From Rickettsiales bacterium (GTDB taxonomy: Bacteria; Pseudomonadota; Alphaproteobacteria; Rickettsiales; UBA6187): DNA of 38,321 bases. Within the stretch, counting starts at the first letter, position 1. Every line of letters begins with the position of its first letter. The stretch lies in contig JAOIVE010000011.1 in NCBI GenBank assembly GCA_028223895.1, positions 1 to 38,321 of the forward strand, in the 5' to 3' direction. The position numbers and the translations under genes were made by a program. Below, piece by piece: positions 31,540 to 38,321 of this stretch. The notes beneath the pieces were generated by a model. That model saw only the letters and a program-made list of their open reading frames with translations, was not told the origin of the DNA and ran no database searches.

Positions 31540-32637
31540 CTAATTTTTAATCCAGCTTAGCAGAGGCTCCCATAGTTTTTCTCTGCCTTTCATACCTGCC
31601 ACCATACCTGTATGCCCTGTGTCAGGACGTATTATTGTAGATATCTGCACCATTTGTGCAAGCGAATTTGTACAATCAGGAGGCACTATACAATCTCTTT
31701 GGGCAATTGCAAAAAAACACGGCTGTTTTAATTTTTTTGGCTCTAATTTTTTACCATTAACCAACCATTGCTCTTTATATAATTTATTATCGTTAATCCA
31801 GTCGATAAAACAGGTTTTACTAACTGATATAGTCAGTGGCACACCATTATTTGACCACTCCTCTATTGCAAGCGCATGCTCATACTCAGCGCTTCCTATT
31901 TGCAGATCTACAAAGCGCATGAATTTACGCGCTATTAAATCAGGATAATTAGAACAGAACCAGGCCTTTATAACATCGGCTGAGATATATGGCAAGGAAT
32001 CCCACGATTTTTCTATTGCTTTGGAAATATCATTTGTAAATTTTATATGCTTAAAATCTTGCACATCAAAATTCCATGGCGTTGCTATGAATACAATTTT
32101 TTCTACCATATCAGATAATTCCTGCGCCACCGCCAATGACAATATTCCGCCCATGCAATATCCTGCCAGTATAATTGGTCTATTATGCTGATTATTAAGA
32201 AATTTCACAACTTTTTGCAATCTATTAACATAGTCCTCAACCCCCATTGATAGCTCATTTTCTTGGGGAGACCCCCAATCAAGAAGATATGTTACAATAT
32301 TCTCATTTGCCAGATATCTGGTGAGGCTGGTTTCTTCAGTAAGATCAAGTATATAAGAACGATTTACTAATGATGGAACAAATAAAATTATCGGCGAATT
32401 ATTTTTTTTATCAGGCGAATAATCAAATAATCTGGTTGAGCCTTCAGACCATATCTCATTTGCCCAATCAAGCTTTCTTTTATAGGTTGCACCGCTAAGA
32501 TTATTCCATCCTGCAAATATTTTTTCTACCAGATTATCATTTTGAATTTTGGTAAAATTATCAGAATTTGCAAATTGTTTTTGCCAAATGTCCAGAAAGT
32601 CTTTTATAGTGTCAGAGGATTGCTGATTTTGTACCAT
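31540..32637 (-). CDS. phaC: Short poly(3-hydroxyalkanoate) synthase PhaC
   Basis: The 365-residue alpha/beta-hydrolase-fold enzyme polymerises hydroxyacyl-CoA. It carries the synthase-type lipase box with Cys161 (AGYCMGGI), Asp315 (AQRDCIVPP) and His342 (DTGHTGM), a Cys-Asp-His triad. ILFVPSLVNRSYILDL and YLLDWGSP are also characteristic of PhaC. At 365 residues it is far shorter than class I enzymes (about 560-600) and closer to class III PhaC, though no phaE is in the window. It is first in the minus-strand pha operon, divergent from phaR with only 48 bases between the starts. It could alternatively be a PhaC-like hydrolase. Confidence 0.8.
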   Translation of the reverse strand: MVQNQQSSDTIKDFLDIWQKQFANSDNFTKIQNDNLVEKIFAGWNNLSGATYKRKLDWANEIWSEGSTRLFDYSPDKKNNSPIILFVPSLVNRSYILDLTEETSLTRYLANENIVTYLLDWGSPQENELSMGVEDYVNRLQKVVKFLNNQHNRPIILAGYCMGGILSLAVAQELSDMVEKIVFIATPWNFDVQDFKHIKFTNDISKAIEKSWDSLPYISADVIKAWFCSNYPDLIARKFMRFVDLQIGSAEYEHALAIEEWSNNGVPLTISVSKTCFIDWINDNKLYKEQWLVNGKKLEPKKLKQPCFFAIAQRDCIVPPDCTNSLAQMVQISTIIRPDTGHTGMVAGMKGREKLWEPLLSWIKN

Positions 32638-32685
32638 TAGTTAAATCTTTAAAATATTTTTTTAATCTTTTTCAGGTAATATATC

Positions 32686-33165
32686 ATGACTAATAATCAT
32701 AACAAGAGCTCTGTTGCTATTATCAAAAAATATGCCAATAGACGTTTATATAATACTCAGACAAGCTGCTATATTACTTTGGAAGATTTACATGAAATGA
32801 TTGTAAGAGGCGAGATTTTTGAGGTAGTAGATGCCAAAACCGATGCAAATTTGACTCGCACTGTTTTAACTCAAATAATTTTCGATCAGGAAGCAAAGGG
32901 ATACAATATCTTACCAATAAGCTTCTTGCGTAACTTAATTTCCTTTTATGGCAACACTCCAAATACTGTTCTTCCAAGCTATTTAGAAGCTGTGATGGAA
33001 ACATTTGTGCGTAATCAGGATCAGTTTCAAAAATTTACCTCAGAAGGCATTAACAGCTTATCTCCAGCTAATATTTTTGAGTCTATGGCTCAGCAAAATG
33101 CACAAATGTTCCAGAACGCTATGAATATGTTTATGGGACCTTTTGCTGGAAAAAATGATAAATAA
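32686..33165 (+). CDS. phaR: Polyhydroxyalkanoate synthesis repressor PhaR
   Basis: This 159-residue PhaR-type regulator has the characteristic N-terminal DNA/PHB-binding part IIKKYANRRLYNTQTSCYIT (13-32), followed by LEDLHEMIVRGEIFEVVDA and a second conserved block VLTQIIFDQEAKGYNILPI. The C-terminus is helical and Gln/Met-rich. In related bacteria PhaR represses phasin and pha genes and is released by PHB. It is divergent from phaC across a 48-base gap that must hold both promoters. AGGTAA precedes ATG 32686. Confidence 0.92.
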   Translation: MTNNHNKSSVAIIKKYANRRLYNTQTSCYITLEDLHEMIVRGEIFEVVDAKTDANLTRTVLTQIIFDQEAKGYNILPISFLRNLISFYGNTPNTVLPSYLEAVMETFVRNQDQFQKFTSEGINSLSPANIFESMAQQNAQMFQNAMNMFMGPFAGKNDK

Positions 33166-33239
33166 TATTCACTAACTATTGAAATATAATAATTAGATCA
33201 TAAATATTTTTGTAGAGGTAAAAAACAAAAGGGGACGAT

Positions 33240-33497
33240 ATGAATATAGATATGAGGCCAACTGCCATATATTTATGTGAACAAGAATATAAAGAAAAAA
33301 CACAAAACGGACTGACAAAAGGAGAAATTCTTCATTTAGCCAAAGGCAATGAATATTATTACAGCGCAAGCGATGACTTTGTATTTTTACATAATTTAAA
33401 TAATCCTTCAGCGCCCATGCCATGGTTAACTCATAATGATTTTGAAAGTCTTGTTAGTTCTAAATACTTAAAGAAATCAAATAAAATGCCAGCATAA
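33240..33497 (+). CDS. Small hypothetical protein at the head of the moxR operon
   Basis: The 85-residue protein is not recognised. It is hydrophilic with a Tyr-rich centre (LAKGNEYYYSASDDFVF) and an NNPSAPMPWLTHNDFESLV segment. It has no signal peptide or membrane helix. GGGGAC lies just before ATG 33240 and the gene ends 8 bases before moxR, so it is likely to be translated and co-transcribed with the MoxR/Bat genes. Whether it acts with them is unknown. Confidence 0.6.
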   Translation: MNIDMRPTAIYLCEQEYKEKTQNGLTKGEILHLAKGNEYYYSASDDFVFLHNLNNPSAPMPWLTHNDFESLVSSKYLKKSNKMPA

Positions 33498-33505
33498 GGA
33501 AAAAA

Positions 33506-34501
33506 ATGAGCCCACAAAAAGAAAGTATGGATATTAATGAAACTCAAAAAGCTCTTAATGATCTTAAAGAGCATGTTTCTTTGCGCATTATTGGTCAGGA
33601 AAGGCTAATAGAAAATATGCTCGTATGTCTTCTATGTGACGGACATATGCTTATAGAAGGTATGCCGGGTCTTGCAAAAACAACTGCAGCAAAGGCTCTT
33701 GCAGGAGGAATAGAAGGAGATTTTCACCGAGTTCAATTTACACCTGATTTATTACCTTCTGACTTAGTTGGAACGGATATTTATCTGCAGGAAAAAAGTA
33801 AATTTGAATTTCGTCAAGGGCCTTTATTTCATAATATAATTTTAGCAGATGAAATTAATCGCGCGCCGGCAAAAGTACAATCGGCATTGCTTGAGTCGAT
33901 GGAAGAAAAACAAATTACTGTTGGCATGACAACATATAAACTTCCAGAATTATTTATGGTTCTTGCAACCCAGAACCCTGTTGAGCAGGAAGGAACTTAC
34001 AATCTTCCAGAGGCACAATTAGATAGATTTTTAATGAATGCAATTGTTGAATATCCAACACCAGAAGAAGAATTAGCAATTTTAAAACTAGATCAACAAT
34101 TGGCTAAAAACAAAACCGAGCCTGCTAAAAAGACAGTAAAAATTGCCCAGAAAACAATATTAGAAGCACGCAAACAAGTTTTAGACGTATATATTGATGA
34201 CCGCATTAAAGATTACATCGTTGCTATTGTAAATGCTACCAGATTTCCTAAGGAATATAGTAAAGACCTTCATCGCTGGCTGCGTTGCGGAGCGTCTCCG
34301 CGTGCAAGTCTGGCGCTGGTGAAGTGCTCTAAGGCTCTTGCTTGGCTTAATGGCGATGAATATGTTTCGCCTCATCATGTTCAGAAATTAGCTAATGAAA
34401 TTTTACGTCATCGTATTATTCCATCTTTTGAAGCAGAGGCTGAAGCAGTTTCACGAAGTAATATTGTAAAACATTTAATTGAAGTTGTCGCTGTTGCGTA
34501 G
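33506..34501 (+). CDS. moxR: MoxR-family AAA+ ATPase
   Basis: This 331-residue MoxR AAA+ protein has Walker A GMPGLAKTT (52-60, Lys58), Walker B IILADEINRAP (111-121, Asp115-Glu116), and the sensor-1 stretch LATQNPVEQEGTYNLPEAQLDRF. The C-terminal lid domain includes KCSKALAWLNG and PHHVQKLANEILRHRI. MoxR proteins work as chaperones with VWA proteins such as the ones encoded next. The start has AAGGAA upstream. It is separated from the VWA gene by 57 bases. The usual DUF58 partner gene that normally follows moxR is absent here. Confidence 0.93.
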   Translation: MSPQKESMDINETQKALNDLKEHVSLRIIGQERLIENMLVCLLCDGHMLIEGMPGLAKTTAAKALAGGIEGDFHRVQFTPDLLPSDLVGTDIYLQEKSKFEFRQGPLFHNIILADEINRAPAKVQSALLESMEEKQITVGMTTYKLPELFMVLATQNPVEQEGTYNLPEAQLDRFLMNAIVEYPTPEEELAILKLDQQLAKNKTEPAKKTVKIAQKTILEARKQVLDVYIDDRIKDYIVAIVNATRFPKEYSKDLHRWLRCGASPRASLALVKCSKALAWLNGDEYVSPHHVQKLANEILRHRIIPSFEAEAEAVSRSNIVKHLIEVVAVA

Positions 34502-34558
34502 TGAATTTAAAATTACTTTTATAAAAATATTTATATACGCGACAATAGAGAGGCAAAA

Positions 34559-36439
34559 ATGATTACTAAAGATTTTCATTTTACCGATCCGATATGGTTA
34601 TGGGGATTTTTAATCGTTCCTGTAATATGGTTTCTTTTTTCTTTTTATAAAGATTACGGCAACGTTTCTGAAAAAATAAGAAACTTCATAGATCCTCAAT
34701 TACTTGAACATATAATAGCAGATAGTCCAAAACATAAGGCAAAGTTATGGCTTAAACATATTAGTTTATCGCTAATAATTACTTTATTTTTATTAGCTAT
34801 GGCAGGCCCACGCTGGGACTATCAGGAAACTGAACTATTTCAGTCAGATGCCAGCATGGTTATATTGCTGGATTTATCACGCTCAATGGAAGCAAATGAT
34901 GTAAGTCCTTCTAGAATGATTCGAGCAAGACAGGAAATTGAAGATCTGGCTAATTTATCACAAGGCAATAAAATCGGACTAATCGCTTTTGCTCGTGTTC
35001 CTCACATAGTCTCTCCAATAACCGATGATATGGAAACAATAAAACATTTATTACCCTCGCTTAATCCCGATTTAATATCACAGCAAGGAAGTAACATTGT
35101 TCCTGCGGTAGAAATTGCCTCAAGAATGTTAAATGCCGAACCTGGTGAGAATAAAATGATTGTAGTTATGAGCGATGGCGAGTTTGAAGATGCCGCCAGC
35201 ATGTTTGATATTAAAGACTATCTTGGTAAAAATATATCACTACATACACTTGGCCTTGGCACAATTGAAGGCGCGCCGGTTCCAGATGGCAAAGGCAATT
35301 TATTTAAGGAAGGTGGAAAAATAGTAATTTCCAAGCTTGATCAAATCAAACTTAATGAGCTTGCAAAAATTGGCAATGGCACAAATATGATAGCCAGCTA
35401 TCTTGACGATGACAGCAAAACTTTACTATCTGTTCTTAAAAAAGATGAAAATGCTTTAGAACAAAAACGCAAAGTTCGCCAGTGGGAGGAAAGATTTTAT
35501 ATTCCCCTTGCTATTGCGATGTTACTTTTATTGCCATTTTTCAGACGTTCTGCACAATTTTTAATAATAGTTATTTTATTTTCCATGCCGCAAAAATCAT
35601 ATGCCTTTAGCTGGAAGGATTTATTTTTTAATGATAATCAAATTGCAAAACAAGATTATCAGCAGAAGAATTATGATGAAGCTGCCAAAAAGTTTGATGA
35701 TAAATATAACAAGGCAGTATCACAATATCGCGCCGGAGATTTTGCTGGAGCTGAGGAAAATTTTAGCAAACTTAAAGATGCGCAATATAATCTGGGAAAC
35801 ACCCTTGCCCAACAAGGAAAGTTGGATGAGGCAATAAAGCAATATGAAAAAGTTTTAAAGGAAAACCCAGACCACAAAAGGGCTAAAAAGAATCTGCAAA
35901 TAGTCAAAGAAATGCAAAAACAACAACAGAAACAGCAAAATAAAGACAACCAGAAAAAGGATGATGAACAAAATAAACAAGATCAAAAGCAGCAACAGCA
36001 ACAAAAGCAAGATCAGAACCAGGATAATAATAATCAAGATAATAAACAAAATCAGGATCAGGATCAGGATCAAAAGCAGAAACCTGATTCTGGTAAAGAA
36101 CAAGGTAATGAAAAAAACAAAAAAGATCAGGGAGATAAGGAAAACAAACCTGAACCTGATGATAAAGAAAATGATGATAAAAAGGATCAATCTAAAAAAG
36201 ATGAAGAAGAAGATAAGAATAAGGATGGAGAAAAGGAAGATAAGAATAAGAAGCCATCAAGATCTGAGTCACAAGGGCAGAAAAATGACGATAAGAGTAA
36301 TCAGCCCAGAACTGAGCAAGACATAAAAGCCGATCAATGGTTAAACCGCATAGAAGGTGATTCTAAGGATATATTGCAAAAACAATTTTATATAAAAGAA
36401 AACTCAACGCCAACAAAAGGAGGGAGTAGACCATGGTAA
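34559..36439 (+). CDS. Bat-type VWA protein fused to TPR domain (BatB-BatC-like)
   Basis: The product has 626 residues. Membrane helices at about 13-29 and 66-82 are followed by a von Willebrand A domain (about 99-290) with an intact MIDAS (Asp105-x-Ser107-x-Ser109 in LLDLSRSM), then helices at about 314-327 and 333-348. After a signal-like FSMPQKSYAFSW, a TPR region follows (about 371-450, LGNTLAQQGKLDEAIKQYEKVLKENPDHKRAKKN), then a long Gln/Asn/Asp/Lys-rich tail (about 451-600). BatB (VWA) and BatC (TPR) are separate genes in many Bacteroidetes and other bacteria; here they are one chain. AGAGAGG precedes ATG 34559. Its stop overlaps batD by 7 bases. It is a probable partner of MoxR and BatD in envelope stress. 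Confidence 0.87.
   Translation: MITKDFHFTDPIWLWGFLIVPVIWFLFSFYKDYGNVSEKIRNFIDPQLLEHIIADSPKHKAKLWLKHISLSLIITLFLLAMAGPRWDYQETELFQSDASMVILLDLSRSMEANDVSPSRMIRARQEIEDLANLSQGNKIGLIAFARVPHIVSPITDDMETIKHLLPSLNPDLISQQGSNIVPAVEIASRMLNAEPGENKMIVVMSDGEFEDAASMFDIKDYLGKNISLHTLGLGTIEGAPVPDGKGNLFKEGGKIVISKLDQIKLNELAKIGNGTNMIASYLDDDSKTLLSVLKKDENALEQKRKVRQWEERFYIPLAIAMLLLLPFFRRSAQFLIIVILFSMPQKSYAFSWKDLFFNDNQIAKQDYQQKNYDEAAKKFDDKYNKAVSQYRAGDFAGAEENFSKLKDAQYNLGNTLAQQGKLDEAIKQYEKVLKENPDHKRAKKNLQIVKEMQKQQQKQQNKDNQKKDDEQNKQDQKQQQQQKQDQNQDNNNQDNKQNQDQDQDQKQKPDSGKEQGNEKNKKDQGDKENKPEPDDKENDDKKDQSKKDEEEDKNKDGEKEDKNKKPSRSESQGQKNDDKSNQPRTEQDIKADQWLNRIEGDSKDILQKQFYIKENSTPTKGGSRPW
35909..36310 (+). repeat. Low-complexity Gln/Asn/Asp/Lys-coding stretch in the VWA-TPR gene
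   Basis: About 130 codons encode mainly Gln, Lys, Asp, Asn and Glu. It includes short tandem copies of a 6-base unit ATCAGG (36051-36072, giving QDQDQ) and runs of CAA/CAG. It probably forms a disordered tail in the periplasm. Such repeats are prone to length change. Confidence 0.8.
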
Positions 36440-38193
36440 AATTAATTTACATATTTATTATAGCTTTAATGCCAAGCCTGACTTTTGCTGCCTCATTCAC
36501 AGCAACAGTAGATCGCAACGTGCTTGCATATGGAGAAAATATAAGCCTGCAACTTAGTCTTGAAGGCGCATCAGAAGAGTCTCAGCCCGACTCGGTGGAT
36601 CTATCAAATAATTTTAACATAAATAGTACAGGGCGAGGCTCCAATATCAGTATTATTAATGGTAAAATGTCAAAGACTTCAACATGGAGCTATAATATAT
36701 CACCGAAAAAACAGGGTTCTTTGACAATTCCACCAATTGCAATTCAAACTGATGAGGGGTTATTAAAAACCCAACCTATAACTATACAGGTAAAATCAGC
36801 ATCTTCTTTGCCATCAAAAGCACCTTCAGAAGCTGTCACCATTGATGCCAGTATGAATAAACGCAATCCTTATGTTAATGAAACTCTTATTTACACCATA
36901 ACCATAAGAAGCCGTGAAACTTTAGCAAATACTGAATATGTAGCACCTGAAGTTAAAGATGCAATTTTCAAACAGGTTGGTGAACCAAAGTCCTATAGAC
37001 AATCAATTAATGGGATAACTTATAGCGTTAGCGAAGTTTATTACAGCTTTACGCCGATGAAAGCAGGAAAAATAAAAATTGATCCGACAATATTGCGCGG
37101 TCAAATACAAACTCAGGCAAATACTCGCGGTCAGTTTGGACAGTTATTTCCAAGAGGATTTGGATTTAACAATTTTAAGCCATTTACCATTGCCAGCAAC
37201 CCTATAACAGTTAACGTGCTTGAAGCGGCAGCAAAAATGGATCCATGGCTGCCATTAACTTCTCTTAAAATATCTCAGATCTGGGATGATGAACAAAAAG
37301 CAAAAGTTGGCGAGCCGCTCAACAGAACTATCACAATTGTAGCAGAAGGAATTAGTGGCAGCCAGCTTCCAAGCCTTGAAGATAAACAAAACTCTGATGA
37401 TTTTCGCATATATACTGACAGCCCTGAGGTTGATGAGGAAATTGATTTAAAAAATAATCGAGTTTCAGGCTGGAGAACAGAAACTTACACGTTAATACCT
37501 AAAAAATCAGGCGAGCTAACATTGCCAGAGATAAAAATTCCCTGGTGGGATGTTAATAAGAAAAAACTCCGCTATGCATTTTTACCAGTTTTAAAAATTG
37601 ATGTTGAAGGCTCAGCTGCCACAAATTCTACCAACGACAACACTGCCGTCGACAAAACTAAAAATGAGGAAAAAAAGCCTGAAGAAAAAGAAGATAAAAC
37701 TTCTATCACGCAAGATCAGGAAACTGCATCATATGGAATTATTATAAGTGCGGTCATAATCCTCATATGCCTGTTAGTATGGGGATATAGTTGGAAACGT
37801 CAGGCTATAAAATATCAAAATTACAAAGAAAATAAACCTAAACCCAATGAAAAGGAGAAAACAAAAAATATTAAAATTGGCCAGTTAAAAAACCTAAAAG
37901 ATAAGCAAGAAATAAAGAAATTTATTTTAGACTACGCTCAAGAAAAATGGAATGTAGCGCAGAACACATCATTGCAGGGAATAGTTGAACATTTAAAAGG
38001 TAAAATAGACGCTCAAGATCATGCAAAATTACATAATCTTATAAATGACTTTGAAGCTTCTTTATATGCCGGAAAAGCAATTGATATAGATAATTTTAAA
38101 AACGACTTTTCCCAGCTATTATTAAAAATATCAAAAGAAAAGACTAATAAATATTCTATATCAGAAGAAGAAATTATGAAGCTAAATCCATAA
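36433..38193 (+). CDS. batD: BatD-like protein
   Basis: The 586-residue protein has a signal peptide (MVKLIYIFIIALMPSLTFA, cleavage near 19-20). A long beta-rich periplasmic part (about 20-400) starts ASFTATVDRNVLAYGENISLQLSLEG and contains TWSYNISPKKQGSLTIPPIAIQ and VSGWRTETYTLIPKKSGELTLPEIKIPWWD, both typical of BatD. One membrane helix (about 435-452) and a cytoplasmic tail of about 130 residues (from SWKRQAIKYQ) follow. The long cytoplasmic tail is helical and could contact MoxR (inference). It overlaps the VWA-TPR gene by 7 bases and ends in front of a strong terminator. Confidence 0.88.
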   Translation: MVKLIYIFIIALMPSLTFAASFTATVDRNVLAYGENISLQLSLEGASEESQPDSVDLSNNFNINSTGRGSNISIINGKMSKTSTWSYNISPKKQGSLTIPPIAIQTDEGLLKTQPITIQVKSASSLPSKAPSEAVTIDASMNKRNPYVNETLIYTITIRSRETLANTEYVAPEVKDAIFKQVGEPKSYRQSINGITYSVSEVYYSFTPMKAGKIKIDPTILRGQIQTQANTRGQFGQLFPRGFGFNNFKPFTIASNPITVNVLEAAAKMDPWLPLTSLKISQIWDDEQKAKVGEPLNRTITIVAEGISGSQLPSLEDKQNSDDFRIYTDSPEVDEEIDLKNNRVSGWRTETYTLIPKKSGELTLPEIKIPWWDVNKKKLRYAFLPVLKIDVEGSAATNSTNDNTAVDKTKNEEKKPEEKEDKTSITQDQETASYGIIISAVIILICLLVWGYSWKRQAIKYQNYKENKPKPNEKEKTKNIKIGQLKNLKDKQEIKKFILDYAQEKWNVAQNTSLQGIVEHLKGKIDAQDHAKLHNLINDFEASLYAGKAIDIDNFKNDFSQLLLKISKEKTNKYSISEEEIMKLNP

Positions 38194-38197
38194 AAAA

Positions 38198-38229
38198 TCA
38201 GGCAGAAAATTAAAATCTGCCTGACTTTT
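38198..38229 (+). terminator. Rho-independent terminator after batD
   Basis: TCAGGCAGA (38198-38206) pairs perfectly with TCTGCCTGA (38216-38224), with a 9-nt loop and CTTTTA after it. It closes the moxR/bat operon. No gene is supported between here and the window end. Confidence 0.92.
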
Positions 38230-38321
38230 AATAACTGTCAGATAAAGTTGCAACTAATAACTAAATTAGCGGCCTATTTTCTATTTTGATAGCACGCTTT
38301 ACAAATTAAACTCTCCTAAAA

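Noticed and set aside
35909-36310. CRISPR-like or satellite repeat
   Set aside because: The repeats are short codon-level runs in a coding frame without regular spacers.
35855-36326. Long open frames on both strands across the Gln/Asn-rich part of the VWA-TPR gene
   Set aside because: They come from repetitive CAA/GAT codons of the real gene read in other frames and give low-complexity Ile/Leu or Lys/Ile peptides.

Overview
The window is an AT-rich (roughly one third G+C by eye, not computed) chromosomal stretch from an alphaproteobacterium. Pointers are the flagellar order fliL-fliM-DUF6468-motE-cheY-cheZ, a divergent flgF-flgG-flgA-flgH operon behind a sigma-54 promoter, a phaC/phaR/phaA/phaB polyhydroxybutyrate locus and a possible CtrA-type box. 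The low G+C, the decaying genes and one predicted protein ending in a eukaryote-type CaaX prenylation motif fit a motile, host-associated lineage (Holosporales, Rickettsiales or Rhodospirillales-like). The genus cannot be fixed from this window.

Layout. 124-3568: a SAM methyltransferase with a regulatory domain, a lipoprotein alpha/beta hydrolase and a membrane-anchored parvulin foldase, closed by a terminator. 3600-5710: a small accessory strip before tRNA-Pro(GGG), with an orphan Ser-rich protein, a coding remnant, a frameshifted HTH regulator, a RelE toxin with a Phd/YefM antitoxin behind a near-consensus promoter with an operator-like repeat, and a second frameshifted gene. 5801-17341: a surface-polysaccharide region with O-antigen ligase/polymerase, a WecA/WbpL-type initiating transferase, a family 4 glycosyltransferase, a GDP-sugar 4,6-dehydratase and, divergently, hddA-gmhA-hddC-gmhB. 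These four enzymes convert sedoheptulose 7-phosphate to GDP-D-glycero-alpha-D-manno-heptose. They are followed by an unpartnered TPP-dependent E1 alpha/beta pair and a charged orphan protein ending in CIIL.

17355-25142: the flagellar and chemotaxis block. The minus-strand part makes CheZ, CheY, MotE, a DUF6468 protein, FliM and FliL. The plus-strand part makes the distal rod proteins FlgF and FlgG, the P-ring chaperone FlgA and the L-ring lipoprotein FlgH. 25198-28893: a small membrane protein, argininosuccinate synthase, a DmdC-like acyl-CoA dehydrogenase and a small orphan. 28894-33165: polyhydroxybutyrate synthesis (phaC, phaA, phaB on minus, phaR divergent), with a HEPN/MNT toxin-antitoxin pair inside the operon between phaC and phaA. 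33240-38230: a compact MoxR/Bat locus (small orphan, MoxR ATPase, VWA-TPR fusion, BatD) ending at a strong terminator.

Most notable leads: the CaaX-tailed orphan encoded right behind the polysaccharide genes, the E1 pair without E2/E3 in a heptose cluster, the HEPN/MNT cassette translationally linked to phaA, and the reduced Bat locus with a VWA-TPR fusion.
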